From NCBI GenBank assembly GCA_009792885.1, contig WMCF01000015.1, positions 11,093,403 through 11,157,402 on the forward strand: DNA of 64,000 nucleotides, given 5' to 3'. Positions within the stretch are counted from its first letter, which is position 1. Each line of letters begins with the position of its first letter. The notes under the pieces are model-generated. The model was given only the letters and a program-made list of their open reading frames with translations. It did not search any database and had not been told where the DNA came from. This DNA comes from Eremophila alpestris peregrina. Lineage: Eukaryota > Chordata > Aves > Passeriformes > Alaudidae. Positions 36,346 through 49,900 of the stretch are shown here, piece after piece. A program made the translations under genes and the position numbers.

Positions 36346-39300
36346 GAGCTATATCTCTGTATTAAATTTTGTGAATTAAAACACATAAGTAAATTTTGAA
36401 TTTACTATATATGCAAATGTCTTGAGTATAAAGAACTTATTTCCATCAGGAGCCATGTAGAAGTTCTGATCATTAATTTTTAGTAATATTTTCACATTCA
36501 CATTAAAAATTAGAAGCTCCTTGATGCACATAAAAAGGCATTTGTCTTGCATTCCTCATATTCAAGTTTTAGTGAGGCACCAGACATTTCAGATAAGTGT
36601 CAGGAATTTTTAGGGCACCTAGTCTATAGTACCTAAGTCTTCTGAAATTTTGCTTCATGTCAGCAACAGCCCTGGTATTTTTACACCCTCTTTGTCAGGG
36701 AAATCTGAGGCTTAAAAGGCTTTATTATTTTATTTCCGGTTTTGTTTTTAGGCTGATAAACTAAAGTATACATTCTTTGGACTTCTTTGTGACTGTGATT
36801 TCATTGGTCATGTAACTAAACAACTATCTTTGCATGTCTCCCTAAAATCCCACTGGAAAGTTACTTATTAGGAAAGCACCTAATCCTAGATTTTGTTTTC
36901 TGACGTTTAAGGAGAATCTGTTTATCTTCACGGCAAGCTGAGCAGTTCTGGAAGCAGCACTACTATGTTTTACCTCCTGAGGATTCACTTGCACAGCCTC
37001 AGCAGATCACAGATTTAATTGCAAAATTTAGTGACTCTCCCTCATGCTTTGACCACTTAAGAGATTTTCCGTAAAGTATATTGCAACAGTTACAAGTTTT
37101 ATCTGTAACTTCTTTTCTTCAGAGCAATAATAGGCATCTCAATAAAGATGGGAAAATGCTTTGCATTGATGGAATTAAGCTTACTGTAAATGCAGTAGCC
37201 TACCTTGTCACATTCAAATTGGAAAAACAAAAAAAAAACGCTGTCAAAAATTCAATTTAGCATTACAGAGATTACTGCAGTATAACAGCCCTTTATCTGG
37301 AGTAGTGTATAAAAGCACTTCTAACAGTGCATCAATTTTCACAGCCATTTAGTAGATTAGAAAGCAATTGTAAACAGAGTAAAACCCACATTAACTCCTG
37401 TCAGCAGCCTGCCTTTTTCTCAGTTATGGATTTGTTTGAAATAACGGTGAAGTCTAAAGTGATTGCATCAACATCACAGATTGTATCATAAATATGAATG
37501 AACCCATTGTAAGGGACTGCATAGTAATAGATGGCAAGAATTTGTCCCCCCCCCACCTCAAAGTAACAGCTTTTGTAAGGGAAGAATAGCCGTGGCATAA
37601 GGAAACATGTCACTCTACAAGAAATTACTGCTCCTGTTGTGAAACAATAACTGCACCAAGTGATGGATTTTTAAACTGCCCCTATTTTAATATTTTAGCA
37701 ATGCACCATTAATAAGTGTCTGATATTTCTTACAACTGAAATCAACTGAAAGTTGTATATAAAAAAACCCCTAAATCAAGTATTTTAAAATGAACAGTTA
37801 TTTAAATAACATTAGTGGGGGTGTTTTTTGGGTGCAGAGAAGGAAAGTAGCCATGCATGGATTTGTTTCTTTTGGAAAATTGCCTTTCTTTTAACTGCTT
37901 AAAAGCAATAAATGTAGCAAAAATTAGAAGGATACTATTTGCCCCCTCATCATCCGGTAGCACAATGGTAGTTAGAATAAACTGATTCATGGCCAGGGTG
38001 GTGAAGGCTGATCTTGAAAGATTTGAAGATTCTTCATACACAACATCATGCAGAGTGGGGTGTGTTATGCATTTTTTTTTCATTTCTCCAGAAGATGTAT
38101 AATATCTCTTACAAACACTGGTCACTAGATATTTCCTAACACCTTTTTCTAAAAGGTCTTCTACTTAATTTCTGCTGTACATTTAGCTATTCCTTATAGA
38201 CTTAAATAAGATCTACTATTCAACTGCTTTTGTTAGAAAACCCTGGTGACCAGTGCATTGTGATAAATGTACCACAGTCATAATGCCAGGCACTATGCTA
38301 CAAAATAGTGCTTCTCTGAAGTAAAAGGAAGATGCTCTATATTTGAGTTCCGATTCATCACACACAGGGTATTGAATATTGAGGACCAAATCTGCAAATG
38401 AGGACAAATGTAATGCTTCGTATTTATGGGAGTAAAACCTGTTAGTAAAGTAGCTACAAAGATAAAAACACAATTTCCTCCAAATTGTACGAATGAAATG
38501 TGACCATATTTATCTTCTCTCAGCTGTTGCATTTCATTGTTATTTTGTGAAATATTATGGCAATTACTCAATGAAACATTTTGCACAAAGACTTCATTTA
38601 AAAAGTCTTTAAATTTTGGCTGAGAAAGCAAGTGGTTTTCTCCATGGAGATTATATATTTATTTGATAACCCATGTATAATTGTGACTTTAACCTTCAAC
38701 TTTTTACATTTAAGCAAAAACAGTTTCAGGAATGGTGATTTCACATTAGTGAATTTTCTGCTTTACTGTGTTATAGCTATTTTTTATATTTTATTTATAT
38801 TTTTGTAAATATAGCAAGAAAATGTAATTAATGTGTTTGAGAATAAAATGCTTAACCAATGCTATATCTTAATTTATATTATTTCATCCAATAAAAACAT
38901 CTCGTGCTTTGGTAATAATAAAGGACATTTAATGAAACTTAAAGAGAAATAATCATCAGTAAAAAAAATGCAAAACATCAAAGGGTTTATTTTATAGTTG
39001 TGCAATTTCCTAATTTATATTTTTCAAAAGAAATTTTCAAACATTTTTTCAACATTCTTTTCTCTTTTTTTTTTTTTTTTTTAAGGTGAATGAGTGGTTT
39101 CTTTAATTGGACCCAACATTCTAATGTAACTTCCTGTTGTTAAATATTCCTATTTAGTGGATTTCATTATTCCAAGTTAAATAAGTGCACAGAATTCAAG
39201 TGCAGTTCTGTGCTCTAGACCTACACAATCATAAATTTGATTATTTTGCCTTTCCCTATCCTTCATTTACTGACACACTCTTGGGTGCAGCTGAAAATGT

Positions 39301-41482
39301 TTTTCCAAAACTCTCTCATCCATCATAACTGCTCAATTCTTTCTAAGATGCTTTCTCAACTAATGCAGATTCACACATAGGCAATGTTTTATATAAATAG
39401 ATGAAATTAACTGTATCTTGCAGTAATTTTATTACCATTAGTTTACTATCTGTCTTAAAGACTTAAATGCCATTTAAAAGCAAGTGAAACTACAAAGGAA
39501 AGCAGTTGGTAGAACCTAGAACTGGTGGAGGTCCCAGGGCTAGAGATCAAACTATCATCTCATTGAGACCTGCTTTAGAATGAAATCCTCAGGAAAGAAT
39601 TACAGCTACTCCATTGTCACTGAACTCAGATGAGAAGCATAGTCTTCTTCTACTGATGGTAAAGTCAGCCTTAGAGTAGTCAAGAGCTGCTGTTCTCTGA
39701 ACAGCTGAATTGTTTTCCCAAGGCAGATGAGGACTCCCAGTCCAAGATTTACCAGTCTTTCTGGCTGGGAAGTCATGTCAGAGCACCCTCTGCAGCTGCC
39801 CACAGTGCTGCTCTTACAGGGGTGGGTCTCTCATATACTCTATTTAGCTACTTCAGCCCACTTCTCTTTCCAAGTTACACCACTTCTGTTTGAAAAAAAC
39901 ATCTCTTAAAGACTATTGGTGAGAAATTACTGTTCAAAGCTGGCAGTTCTCAGACAGGTATAGACACATGTAAAACTGGTAAATAAACTTTATGTTCAGG
40001 TGTAGATGTATTCCACTTAATTACATGGGATCTCTTTTGCTTGCCTTCACTATCTATTTAAAACTAATCTAAGCTAGGCTCTGTCTTTAATCGAAAGAAG
40101 CCAATAGATACCTAAAGTATGTGCTTTTAATTGTGCTCTGAAGATTGCCTTTTTCCCTTGACTAGTCCCTTGACAGTGCAATCTCTTTGCCATTATTGTT
40201 CTGTAGAGTCAGGCATAATGATTCTGCACCAGGACTACCATGCTCTACAGTGATTTCATTATAGTGAAATACAGCACTAGTGGGTACGTAGGATCCATAG
40301 ATAACATTTCACGCTTTGTATTGCTCTCAGAAATTCTGTGTTTTGTGTAATTAGTACAGTACAAAACAACCTCAGCCACCCACAAATAGATTTTCCTATA
40401 AATGAGTTGTCTTCTAAATTTGAAATACCTTTCAGCTGAATCGTTGTGTATCACAGTCCTTCCTATATGCACCAGTGAGTATGGGGCTGTGCATAATCTG
40501 ATGAGGAAAATGGCATTTCTATTTTAATTCTGATGGGCATAGGTCATGTGGATTAGTTTCTGAATGAATGATGGAATAAATATTAAAGTCTATTAAACAA
40601 TTAAAAGATCAATGAAAATAGTCTTTTCAAATGAATGAATCTCAAGTAACAGCATGTTTTTGTTTCCTACTGAAAATAGCTTTGTGTATTGGCATTTTAT
40701 TATTACTATTATTATAAAATACCTTTTTATCTTTTTTTTATTATGTTGAAACCTTAATGCTTTTCTTTATTAGTTCTTTAGCTTCATGCTTTCTGGAATA
40801 GTTCAAATTTAAGATAATATTTAGTATGTTGTACAAATAAGAGACAAATATTCTGCAATATATGCATATAATATGGTAAGGCCCAATAAAAATATTTTGT
40901 TTACTGCTTATTATGAATGGGAATGAAACTAGATTAATTAAGTAGGTGCTGTTATAGTTTTTGTCACTGCATATATTTTTATCCCTTTTTTTTAACTAGG
41001 TGCATATTCTGCAAAAGCAGTGTTATGTATACTTCGGGGTTTTTGGGTTTTCCTGGTTTTTTAGAGAGAGAATTCATAGAACATTTTCATGGAAACTCAA
41101 ACCACTGTCACTTTAATTCTTTCACCTACTAATCTATCTTACTTAACAAAAATGTGTACACCCAGAACTAATTTCTAATAATCACAGGTTTGCCTTCCCA
41201 TTCAAAGTATCCTATCTAAAGACTAAACTTAAACACTTTGTCCTCTGTGGATGTGAAATTCTTACATTTAGATGTACACAACTAGTGTTTTGTTAGTTTT
41301 GCATGGCCAGGACTAAATCTAAGCTAATTTCAGTTTAAAGCAGTGATGATTTTCACCTGAAGGGGAGGATTCCATGTAGCAGTGCAGAAGCAGAAATAAT
41401 TTATTTTACAGGCTGAATTTTAATGTTTCAAGCTTGTCAGAAACTTGCAAAGCTATACAAAAGTTTGGGTATCACAAATCTG
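36346..41482. other. Intron segment, no gene recognised
   Basis: It contains a C-run at 37547-37555, a very AT-rich stretch (about 38760-39085) with an 18-base T-run at 39065-39082, and a sequence at 36990-37350 that resembles a conserved non-coding element. Two adjacent minus-strand open frames (37802-38125 and 38216-38631) have no recognisable domain. Confidence 0.5.
39065..39082 (+). repeat. Poly(T) tract
   Basis: Eighteen consecutive T, the longest homopolymer seen in the window. Confidence 0.9.
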
Positions 41483-42055
41483 TCAGAGAGAAGAGCCTAA
41501 ACAACTATAAGAACTATGTCTACTGGAGGTAAAGGTTAGTGAACATGAAGGATATTTACAAAAAAAAAAACCGTGATAGGTAATGGCTGAGCAGTGTACT
41601 TGATGTCTTTCACATCTACAGTTCTTGTCAGCATATTGCACACATAACAGAGCTGCCCTGCTTATATCTAAGCTTTCACTGTAACAACTGTAATTTGTTT
41701 TATTTATATTTTTCATGTAGCCAGAAGAAACTTTGTGGAATTTTGCAGCTTCTGTTAGATATGTGGTGAGGTGTATACTTAATAGTCCATCAGGCCTTAA
41801 AATCGCCAAATCTGCACCCTGTCCTCCCTCACAGAGGAGGTGTCTTCTCAACAATCCCTTGTCTCTCAGACTAGGAAATCCACCTTTTATGCAGACTTGG
41901 CTGCAGTCAATAAGCTTCCAGATACACAAGTTACGTTTAGATATCTGCAGTGTGGGCTCTCTTAACCTGTTTAAAGTATCCACATTAGGGTGAAATGAAG
42001 CACAGTTTAAAATTGCTTGTTTCTCCTCACTGAACGTGAAGGGAGCCTGAGGCAA
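41483..42055 (-). other. Longest open frame in the window (190 codons), unrecognised
   Basis: The minus strand is free of stops for 190 codons, which is long for AT-rich intron. The first codon is TTG, not ATG. Composition is unremarkable and there is a cysteine-rich C-terminal third. No domain, signal peptide or transmembrane segment is evident, and I recognise no family. It may be chance, a decayed retrocopy or an old transposon. I do not call it a gene. Confidence 0.25.
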
Positions 42056-43664
42056 CTAGCACAAATTCATTCGCTCCACTTAATCTCACACTGGGATCAA
42101 GGGCCTGTGGTCAGGCACAAGGATGCACAGGACTTTGCATGCTCCTGTTGCAAACAATTTTGTGTAACACTGAAAAAAGAGGTTTGTTTCTGTACCTGCA
42201 GTACGTATGTATCCATAGTCAATGAGTTATATCTATTTCACAGTTGTAGTTATAATAAGGCCAGTTAAATTTGTAGTTTATTGTTTTAAATGTAACTGAG
42301 AATATTTCGAAGTATTCATTACCACAAAAAAGAAAAAAAACAAAAAACATCTACACAAATGTAATTAAACTTTTTGCTTTAAGCTGTATTCTGTTACACA
42401 GCCAAAGAATTATAAATTTATACGACTGCTTCAGCTTATTGAAACTGTCCTGATTTTAAGCCTAATTTCTGGAAGAAATCTGTTTGGCTTGTAAATTTAG
42501 AAGCAGCAAAGGTTTTTAAGATATGTAAGATAAATTATCGAGTGCCATAACTGAATTCTTAGATATAGAGGATATTCTCCCTTTGTACTCCCTTCCCCAA
42601 GCTTTTCCTCAGTTATATTTCTGAAATTAAAATACATAACTCTCTGGCCTACATTTTTTGCTGCAAAATCTTTACAAATCTCCTTGGAGTCAGCTGAATT
42701 GTTATTCTTAACACTGCTGACTAACACTGAGAATTTAGATGATAATAATACCAATTGTATATGGTATTATTTTATTACACAGGACTAAAAGTTAAATTTC
42801 TTCTATAGGATGTTGCTTTGAAATTAATGGTAACATGTTTGCAATTGAATAAATTTCCCTTAGATCACAGTGAACTACTGAACATTGTGAGTTTTTTCAA
42901 AAGCATTTGTTTTTTTCCTTAGCATTTAAAGCTACTCAGGTGTAGCATTTCTCTGGAAATGAGCAATAATGAAGGTGCTAGAAAAGATTTGAGGATATAT
43001 CTCTAAAGTGTTTTGTATGAGTGACTAACTGAATTGACAAGCTAGCAGTGAGTTTACACAATATAGTTGTTCTAGAAAGAAGTGTCATTTTAATAGTTAT
43101 GTATATTGTATTTCCTATAAGATGTTTTTATTGTCTCTTTAGAACATGGTGGGAGAAAAAGAATTTTCTGTATGAGAACCATGTGGAGATTGTGCCTGTG
43201 TATGGCTGAGAGTAACCTATAGACATTCTAGCCTGAATGAATTTATGTGCACGTAAAACTGTGCGTGTGCCTTGGGTCCTAAAAAATCTTTTCAAGGTTT
43301 TTGAGTGGTCTTAAATTTTTGAAGAGTATCCACAGAACTTCTCCTGGCTGTCTTCTAGTGTCTTCAGTTACATGTGGAATAATGGAGGGGAAAATTGAGG
43401 AGATTTCTAAGCAGTCAAGTGATTTCTGTCACAGACTAACTTACATCTGGAAATAAGTTGTTTTATGGGTTGGGGGTTTTTTTGTCTACAACAAGATGGC
43501 ATCTACAGTCAGTACTGTTGCAAAGAAGTAAAGACCATTGATCTCATACAGTTGGCAGAGCTCACCCCAAAACAAGACTGGCAATGGCTTGTTTACAGGC
43601 AATGAAGCGTCTGCACATCCACATTTGAGAAGGAATTGTCATTGCTTAGATGTGATCACGTACA
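42056..43664. other. Intron segment, no gene recognised
   Basis: AT-rich sequence. It contains a perfect 10-base inverted repeat AATAATACCA / TGGTATTATT (42744-42753 and 42762-42771) with an 8-base loop. No exon or mobile element is visible. Confidence 0.5.
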
Positions 43665-43708
43665 GGCTTGCAACTAAAGTCTGGGCTTGGAACTAAAGTC
43701 TAGGCTTG
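43665..43708 (+). repeat. Short tandem repeat, 19-base unit
   Basis: Two units (43665-43683 and 43684-43702), identical at 17 of 19 positions around GGCTTGxAACTAAAGTCT, are followed by a partial third unit GGCTTG. Confidence 0.9.
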
Positions 43709-43859
43709 TAGTGCGGTGCATGCCAACATAAACTGATACAGTAAACAACTGAACAAAAGCCTAAACAGGAAAAAATGGAATTGTGTAAAAGTTTGTCTTT
43801 AAAGTCTTAAATCTTTCATGTGAACAGCTTCCATCAAATTCATATATGCAATGGCATGG

Positions 43860-44200
43860 AGTCGTTACACTATCTCCTGTTTTACTGGGGGTGCCAGAGT
43901 TGCCTTTATGTTCTCCATGGCAGCCCATAAGCTGCTGTGCTTTGTCTTAGTGACTGGTGCCACCAAACTGGTGTTTTGGCTGTTGCTGAGCTGTGCTTGC
44001 ACAGTGTCATGGCTTTCTGATTGTCCACCCACAAAACACACAGAGATGGGAGGCTCAGGGTGGGAAAGAGGTTGGGAGGGGATATAAGGCACAGCTGGCC
44101 CAGACTGATGCTCTACCATATGATGTCAAGCTCAGCAATAAAATCTCAGGGAAAGGAGGAGAGGTTCTTTTTGAGCATGTTCCCTTACAACCATAAGCAT
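43860..44200 (+). mobile_element. Degraded solo LTR, same kind as the copy at 3.7-4.2 kb (plus orientation)
   Basis: Landmarks in order are GTTGCTGAGCTGTGCTTGCA (about 43982-44001), GGTTGGGAGGGGATA (about 44070-44084), CAGCTGGCCCAGACTGA (44092-44108), ACCATATGATGTCAAGCTCA (about 44115-44134) and a retained AATAAA at 44137-44142. These are the U3-to-R landmarks of the avian LTR read in reverse at 3670-4222. The 5' part and U5 are strongly diverged. No internal retroviral genes flank it, and the ends are approximate. Confidence 0.65.
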
Positions 44201-46776
44201 ATTTGAAAAGGACTATGTTTTTCCCAACTTCCTTCAAAAAACTCGTTCACAGATTTTATGCTTTTATGTGTCATAGTATGAATAATATTTAGTTGAATGC
44301 CCAGAGTAATTGGAGAAAGAAAAGCATTCATTCTAATTCAGTGGTCTTTGCTGTAATGTGTTGTTCTCGAATTCTTGTACTGTTCAAGCATTTACATTTA
44401 ACATGAGAATGTATTTGACCATGCATGCTGCAGAGAAATAAGTTAAGCATATGTTTTTTTTTCTTTGTGAGTGACTGAACTTGTGTATTATTATTTTAAT
44501 TACCCCTCAGGCAATCTTCTGATGTGTGATCAAGTGCAGGTCAATGTTATGAGAGTCCTTCAACATGACAGTTCACAGAATAATTATCCTGTCATCGCAC
44601 CTTGATTCATTGCTACATCGTTTCTTGGACTTTTTTCCTCTTTCTCACATTTGCTTAGCAACCAGATCACAAGTCTCATACTTATTATTCAAGTAATCAC
44701 CCTCTGCAGCACATAGATGCATCAATTAAAGCTTTACAATGAAGTATATTGTTCTGTGTGGAATCCTCAGGTGTCAGGAATTAAAAATTGATTTTAAATG
44801 TTGCAGGCTGCGTTCAAATGGCTCATCTGTGTTTATGTTAAACAAACAAGCAAGCTAACAATTCCAAACAAAAGAGATAGGTCAAAATCATTAGGAAATG
44901 AATGATAAAATTATATTCTGTTCTTAAAGCACTTAGTCTTTTAGAGATTTACCAATTAAATGCAGCTCTGAAATGTCTGAGTGCCAAACATTTATTTTAG
45001 CTCTGTTTTTTCAGATGCAAATCAATTTGATATCTGCTTTATATGTTCTTACCTATACTCTTTGTAAACATTTTCTGGCTAATTTTCCAATTTGTGTAAA
45101 TTTCACAGCAATTTATTATTAGAATGAAATTCAAGTACCCAGAAGCTGTCAAGATGGTTCAGTGATTTAATGTTGGCGTCCTGCAGCTTTGACTGTAATC
45201 AGCAGATGCTCTGGCATTACCATAAATGTTTTCTTAACCGTCTCTGTCAAAAAAAAAAAAAAAGAGAGAGAGAGAGAGAATTTTTCCTGTTTGCAGTCTC
45301 CTGTTTCTGATTAAATTCGGTTTGGGTTCTTTTGCATAATTAATATACCATGATGATCTCTAACCATTTGTTTTTAATATCACCTTTTGAGCTAAACACA
45401 TTTGCAAAGCTGCTTCATAAGTCAAAACAGACAAAGGAAAAACAAGTCTCTGTTTAAGAATCCTCTGTTTCTGTAGCTTAGGAGGTCTTACTGCCTTCTG
45501 CCTTGTTTTCTCAGTGAGTATAAAGGGTTCAGGTTTTCAGTCACTCAGTTTTTAATATTTTATCTAATTTTTTAAATTCCTCCATGAGAGAGAGGTTTTT
45601 GTTTTCTGTACATGCAAAGGTATGTTGCATTTTAGATTTTTGGAAATTTAGGGGAAAAACCCTCCGACACAATAATGTTAACTTTTGTTAGCTGGTGATT
45701 TCCAAATAGTATTTGAGTGCAATTAATTAGGAATAAAAGGAGGAAGTGCTGCAGTTAGCTTCTGTTGTTTTTAACATACCAAAATGACTGCTAAGAGTTT
45801 AACTGGTCAAATATAGGGCAGTAAATATGTTCATTGCATGAAAGGTGCATACCATTAGTGATGTTAAACACAGCATTTTGAATTCACAATGACTGGATTA
45901 ATTACCCATGATAATGTAGCTTGAATTTGTCTTGTGATAATTCAGCGGTATTTGGAGGAGTCGGTAAAAGCCATTTTTAAATAATAATTCCTCTTTCAGA
46001 GACTGTTGAAATCAGTGTCCCTTTTCAGAGCACTTTGTCACACTTGTGTGTCACAACACAGTTGTTGGTGTCAAATACACATATGGCTGGATCATGTGCA
46101 GAATAGAAACATTTTTTTACATCCCATCTCTCTCCACACATGAACTAGGCCAAATTACAGTCCAGTCCAAAGGGAGGGAATAATTAAGTGAAAGCACATA
46201 GCATTAATTAGAGTATCATATAAAGAGAGAGAAGAATTGTCAAAGGAATATATATTTGCAATCTTGTAGAGTGAGGGAGGGATGAATCACTTTTTCTCTG
46301 CCTTTATTTCCCAATATTTACTTTTGCATGAGGATCTTCTTGAATATGTACTATTTTCTGCTCCATGGTTTCAGTCTGCTTGTTAGCATGCTATCAATTA
46401 TTTTCTGCAGAGCTTTGTCCAAGGAAAGTAAGGACCATAATAATTATATGAAAGTTACATGAACAAGGATGATTCAGCTTCATTCCATTTCCATACAGTG
46501 CATTCATGAAGGCAATCCTGGATGTTAGTTTCCACAAGTTAAACCTCACAGTCAGGTCTGCTTCTGTCCTCTTAAAAAGCACCCATGCTATAAAGAAGCA
46601 CAGATTAGAATTCAGAGTTCTCATAAATACTTGTCCAGGTTAGTAAATCATTACACTCTTCCCTGTCATAGCATTAACAGTACCAGCCTTGAAGGTGCAG
46701 AACTTCATGTCCAGCATAAACAGAACAGACAGCTGGGGATACAAGCATCATAAAGTCACCCCAGGACAATACATAA
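44201..46776. other. Intron segment, no gene recognised
   Basis: It contains a mixed poly(A)/(GA)n repeat at 45249-45280. Stretches at about 44500-44760 and 45040-45245 have a balanced, non-repetitive composition that recalls conserved non-coding elements. No exon is visible. Confidence 0.5.
45249..45280 (+). repeat. A-run followed by (AG)n
   Basis: A run of 15 A continues directly into about eight AG units. Confidence 0.93.
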
Positions 46777-46910
46777 AATCATAGAATGGTCTGGGTCAGA
46801 ATTGGCCTTAAAGGTCATCTAATTCCAACACCCACACCATGGGCATGGACACCACCCACTAGATCAGGTTGCTCAGAGCCCCATCCAGCCTGGCCTTGAA
46901 CCTCTCCAAG
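46777..46910 (-). mobile_element. CR1 LINE 3' end, 134 bases (minus orientation)
   Basis: The reverse-complemented CR1 tail (AATCATAGAATGG) is followed by CCTTAAAGGTCATCTAATTC, ACCATGGGCATGGACACC and CCATCCAGCCTGGCCTTGAA. It is severely 5'-truncated. A G/T-rich stretch follows at 46922-46965. Confidence 0.95.
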
Positions 46911-49900
46911 TAGGGGACATGGTTTTTGTGGGGGTCTGTGGGTTTTGCTTGTTTGGGGGTTTTTTCAGTGTGCATGCTAAATAGTAAATACTGAACAGAA
47001 GCAACAACAACATTTAGAACAGCAGTGAGTAGAATCTCATAAACACAAGGTCAGTCTTTAAGATTTGCTTTGTTGTTTGGATTTGTTGTGGGTTTTATTT
47101 TCCAGAGGTAGAAGGCTTCCTACTGTGTTTTGCCTCAGTGGCTGGTAAAAGAAGACAAAATTGTGTGTTTCTTTTCCATTTTAGTTATTTTCATCAACAT
47201 GTTGCTTATCATTCCCCATTGCATCTGCTAGTGGCTTTCCTTTGATGCCAGCAGTCTTTATGCATATTCCTGAAGTTTTTTTATCAAACTGCACCTTGAA
47301 AGCAATATTCATCTATAGGTAGCTGGTCTGCAGACAGATTTGGAGACTAAAAGTGTCTACTGCTCAAAGGCAGTTTAGTGTCTGATCTGCATTAATTATC
47401 ATCAGCTCAAGAGGGTAGCTTTAGATTGTGGAGCTCTGATCTTGTCACAGGTCACTGACTTAGTCATCATTTTTGACTGTTAACTCTAAAGACAATTTGG
47501 AACGCAAGCTGTGATACACTTGTGAACAAAATGAAACAAGTATTAAACCACATTTCAGGAATTTAAAATACTCTAAAATATGTTCACTTCCAGTTTTATT
47601 ATTGTAATTTCCTGGTTATTTCTTGACTTAAAGAAGAGAAAAAGTTGATGTTTGTCCTATTTGTACCTTGAGAGAAATCCTATAAACACCTAGGCTGTGA
47701 ATTGTTTTCTGCCCACTGGGGCCTGAAGACCCCATGCCACTGGTATTCATGTAGATCAATATTTACCCCCTTTGTCTGACATAAATAAGAAAAATTTATT
47801 AGCTATTAATACTAAAATTATGACTTATGACTTATCCATTTTGAAATTAGGATACTTAGAATTTAGTTTTTCAAGAATGTTTCAGACCATGTGCTCTAAA
47901 AATCATTAATGACCACAAAACAGATTTCTGGTTTGGAAATTTCCATTTTGCAGTTTTCCTAGAAACCACCAAATGTGCCTTCTTTTGGAGAAAAATGCAT
48001 GGAAAGACACAGGAAATCAACTGTAATTCAGGTTGAAATAGGAAGGATGCCAAACTCCTAAATCTGAAATAGTCTTAGAAACACCTGCAGAGATTTCTTC
48101 TCTCACTGACCTTGGGTGATTTCTGTCAGCAGCTTGATCCACACTCTTGTTCTCTTATCATCTTGACAGGTATTCAAGACTTTTATTAAAATCCCAGTAA
48201 GTGAAAGTTGCATTTCTTAGAAAAAAAAGTCATTGTCTTATCACAGGTGAGAATATATTAGTTTAAACAGAGAAATTGGTTCCAACTCATTGCAATTGCA
48301 AAGTGTCTTTGGAAAAGATAGGTAAAAGTTTGAATGGTGTGATCAGCAGGAACTTAAAGTAGTCTTTGAGAAGATATAGGTAGAAAAGGGATTAAAAGAA
48401 TTTTTAAAGGCTTTATTTTAGGGCCAAGTAAAAGGGAGCTGATCCAGCATAGTTCCTCTTGTCAAAAATTAGTTTGCTCACAGTTTGTATTTGACTGTCT
48501 TTGAAATTTAGTTTCTATAAATTCTCTGTATTAGTCACAGTGTGTGCTGATATACTCACTTCTTGCCTTTGAAATGCACATAAACCCCATATATTCACTA
48601 TTTCTGAAAACTGTCTCATCTAAATTGGGCTTACTGATAGTGTTTCTTCCTTGTGTTTCACTTCTTTAATCCAACACTCAAGAACAGCAGCAGCTATCAA
48701 ATGAAATGGGCATCATTTAAAAATGTCCCAAATATCAGTAACACTTTTTCATGTCTCATGAGTTATTGTCTGCTTAAGATTAGTAGAGTTGTGAGCATTT
48801 AGTATGAAATACAAAGGTGTAGGAAATCACTTATCAAGCAAAGGTTTTTCAAGTACAGCTCACACTCCTTTATGTGTTAGGGCTAGACTGGCAGGTTCAA
48901 ACTGAAATAAGTCATAGCAACTTACAGTGGACCTTTTGCCAGGGACATTCTTCAAGCCTACCCTTGTAATTAGAGATATTGTTGAAAAAACATGAATTCA
49001 ATAAAAAGTATTTAAAATATTTTCTATTAAACAATCCAGAAAGGAGCTATCCCATTTTTTTATAAATGATCTTATGTAATACTGAATGAACTTTCTAGCT
49101 ATAGCAGTCTTTCACATTATGTCTAAATTCTGGTTCTGAGGGATGAGGCAGGCTTTGAGAAGGATAATGAAGTCTTGTTATGTTCTCACACCAGGGCTAA
49201 GGTCTGGGGATGGATTTCAGAAGGCAAACTTTTGGCTGTCAAAACTAAAGGAAATTGGGTGCCTGAAAAATCTTGGGGCTCACAACTGTCTGGGTGTCTG
49301 GGGCTCTAATAGGGATTGGTACAGGAAACGAGACTGTCATTTCAAAATTGAGAGGAAAACATTAATTAATTAATTTTTTTTGGCATTTCTGATTGTAAGA
49401 AGCCAAGAGTTTGGAATCTGTTCTTTTAGATGGAGCATATGAGGATATACCCTGATATCCTCACAACATCCATGGTATGTGACCATATTTCTAAGCACAA
49501 TTTCACTTGTTAAGGTTGCACTGGGACATGCATGATGATGTGGTCAGTGAAATTTGTGAGAATTTGTGAGAAATGGACAGGACTTCCAGTCTGAGACTGG
49601 GTTTCATTCAGCATTTCAGCTTGTGGGAATGCTATACAGCTGCATCCAGACTTAGCACATGGCACTACTGTCAAAAATACATGTTCTTTCCCCCTGATAT
49701 TTTGCTGGGAAAATACATGAGTACAGCATCAGCATGGTGTAGCTTTTTGACAATTTCATTTCCATCCATTAGGGATGAGGAATCAGAGACAGTCTATGGC
49801 ACCAAACTGGGGAGCCACTGGTAGGAGTTATGGCTAGGACTGTTACTTTTTCCAAGTTAAAGCCCTTTGGCATGGGGACATTCCTTCAGAGTATTGTCTA

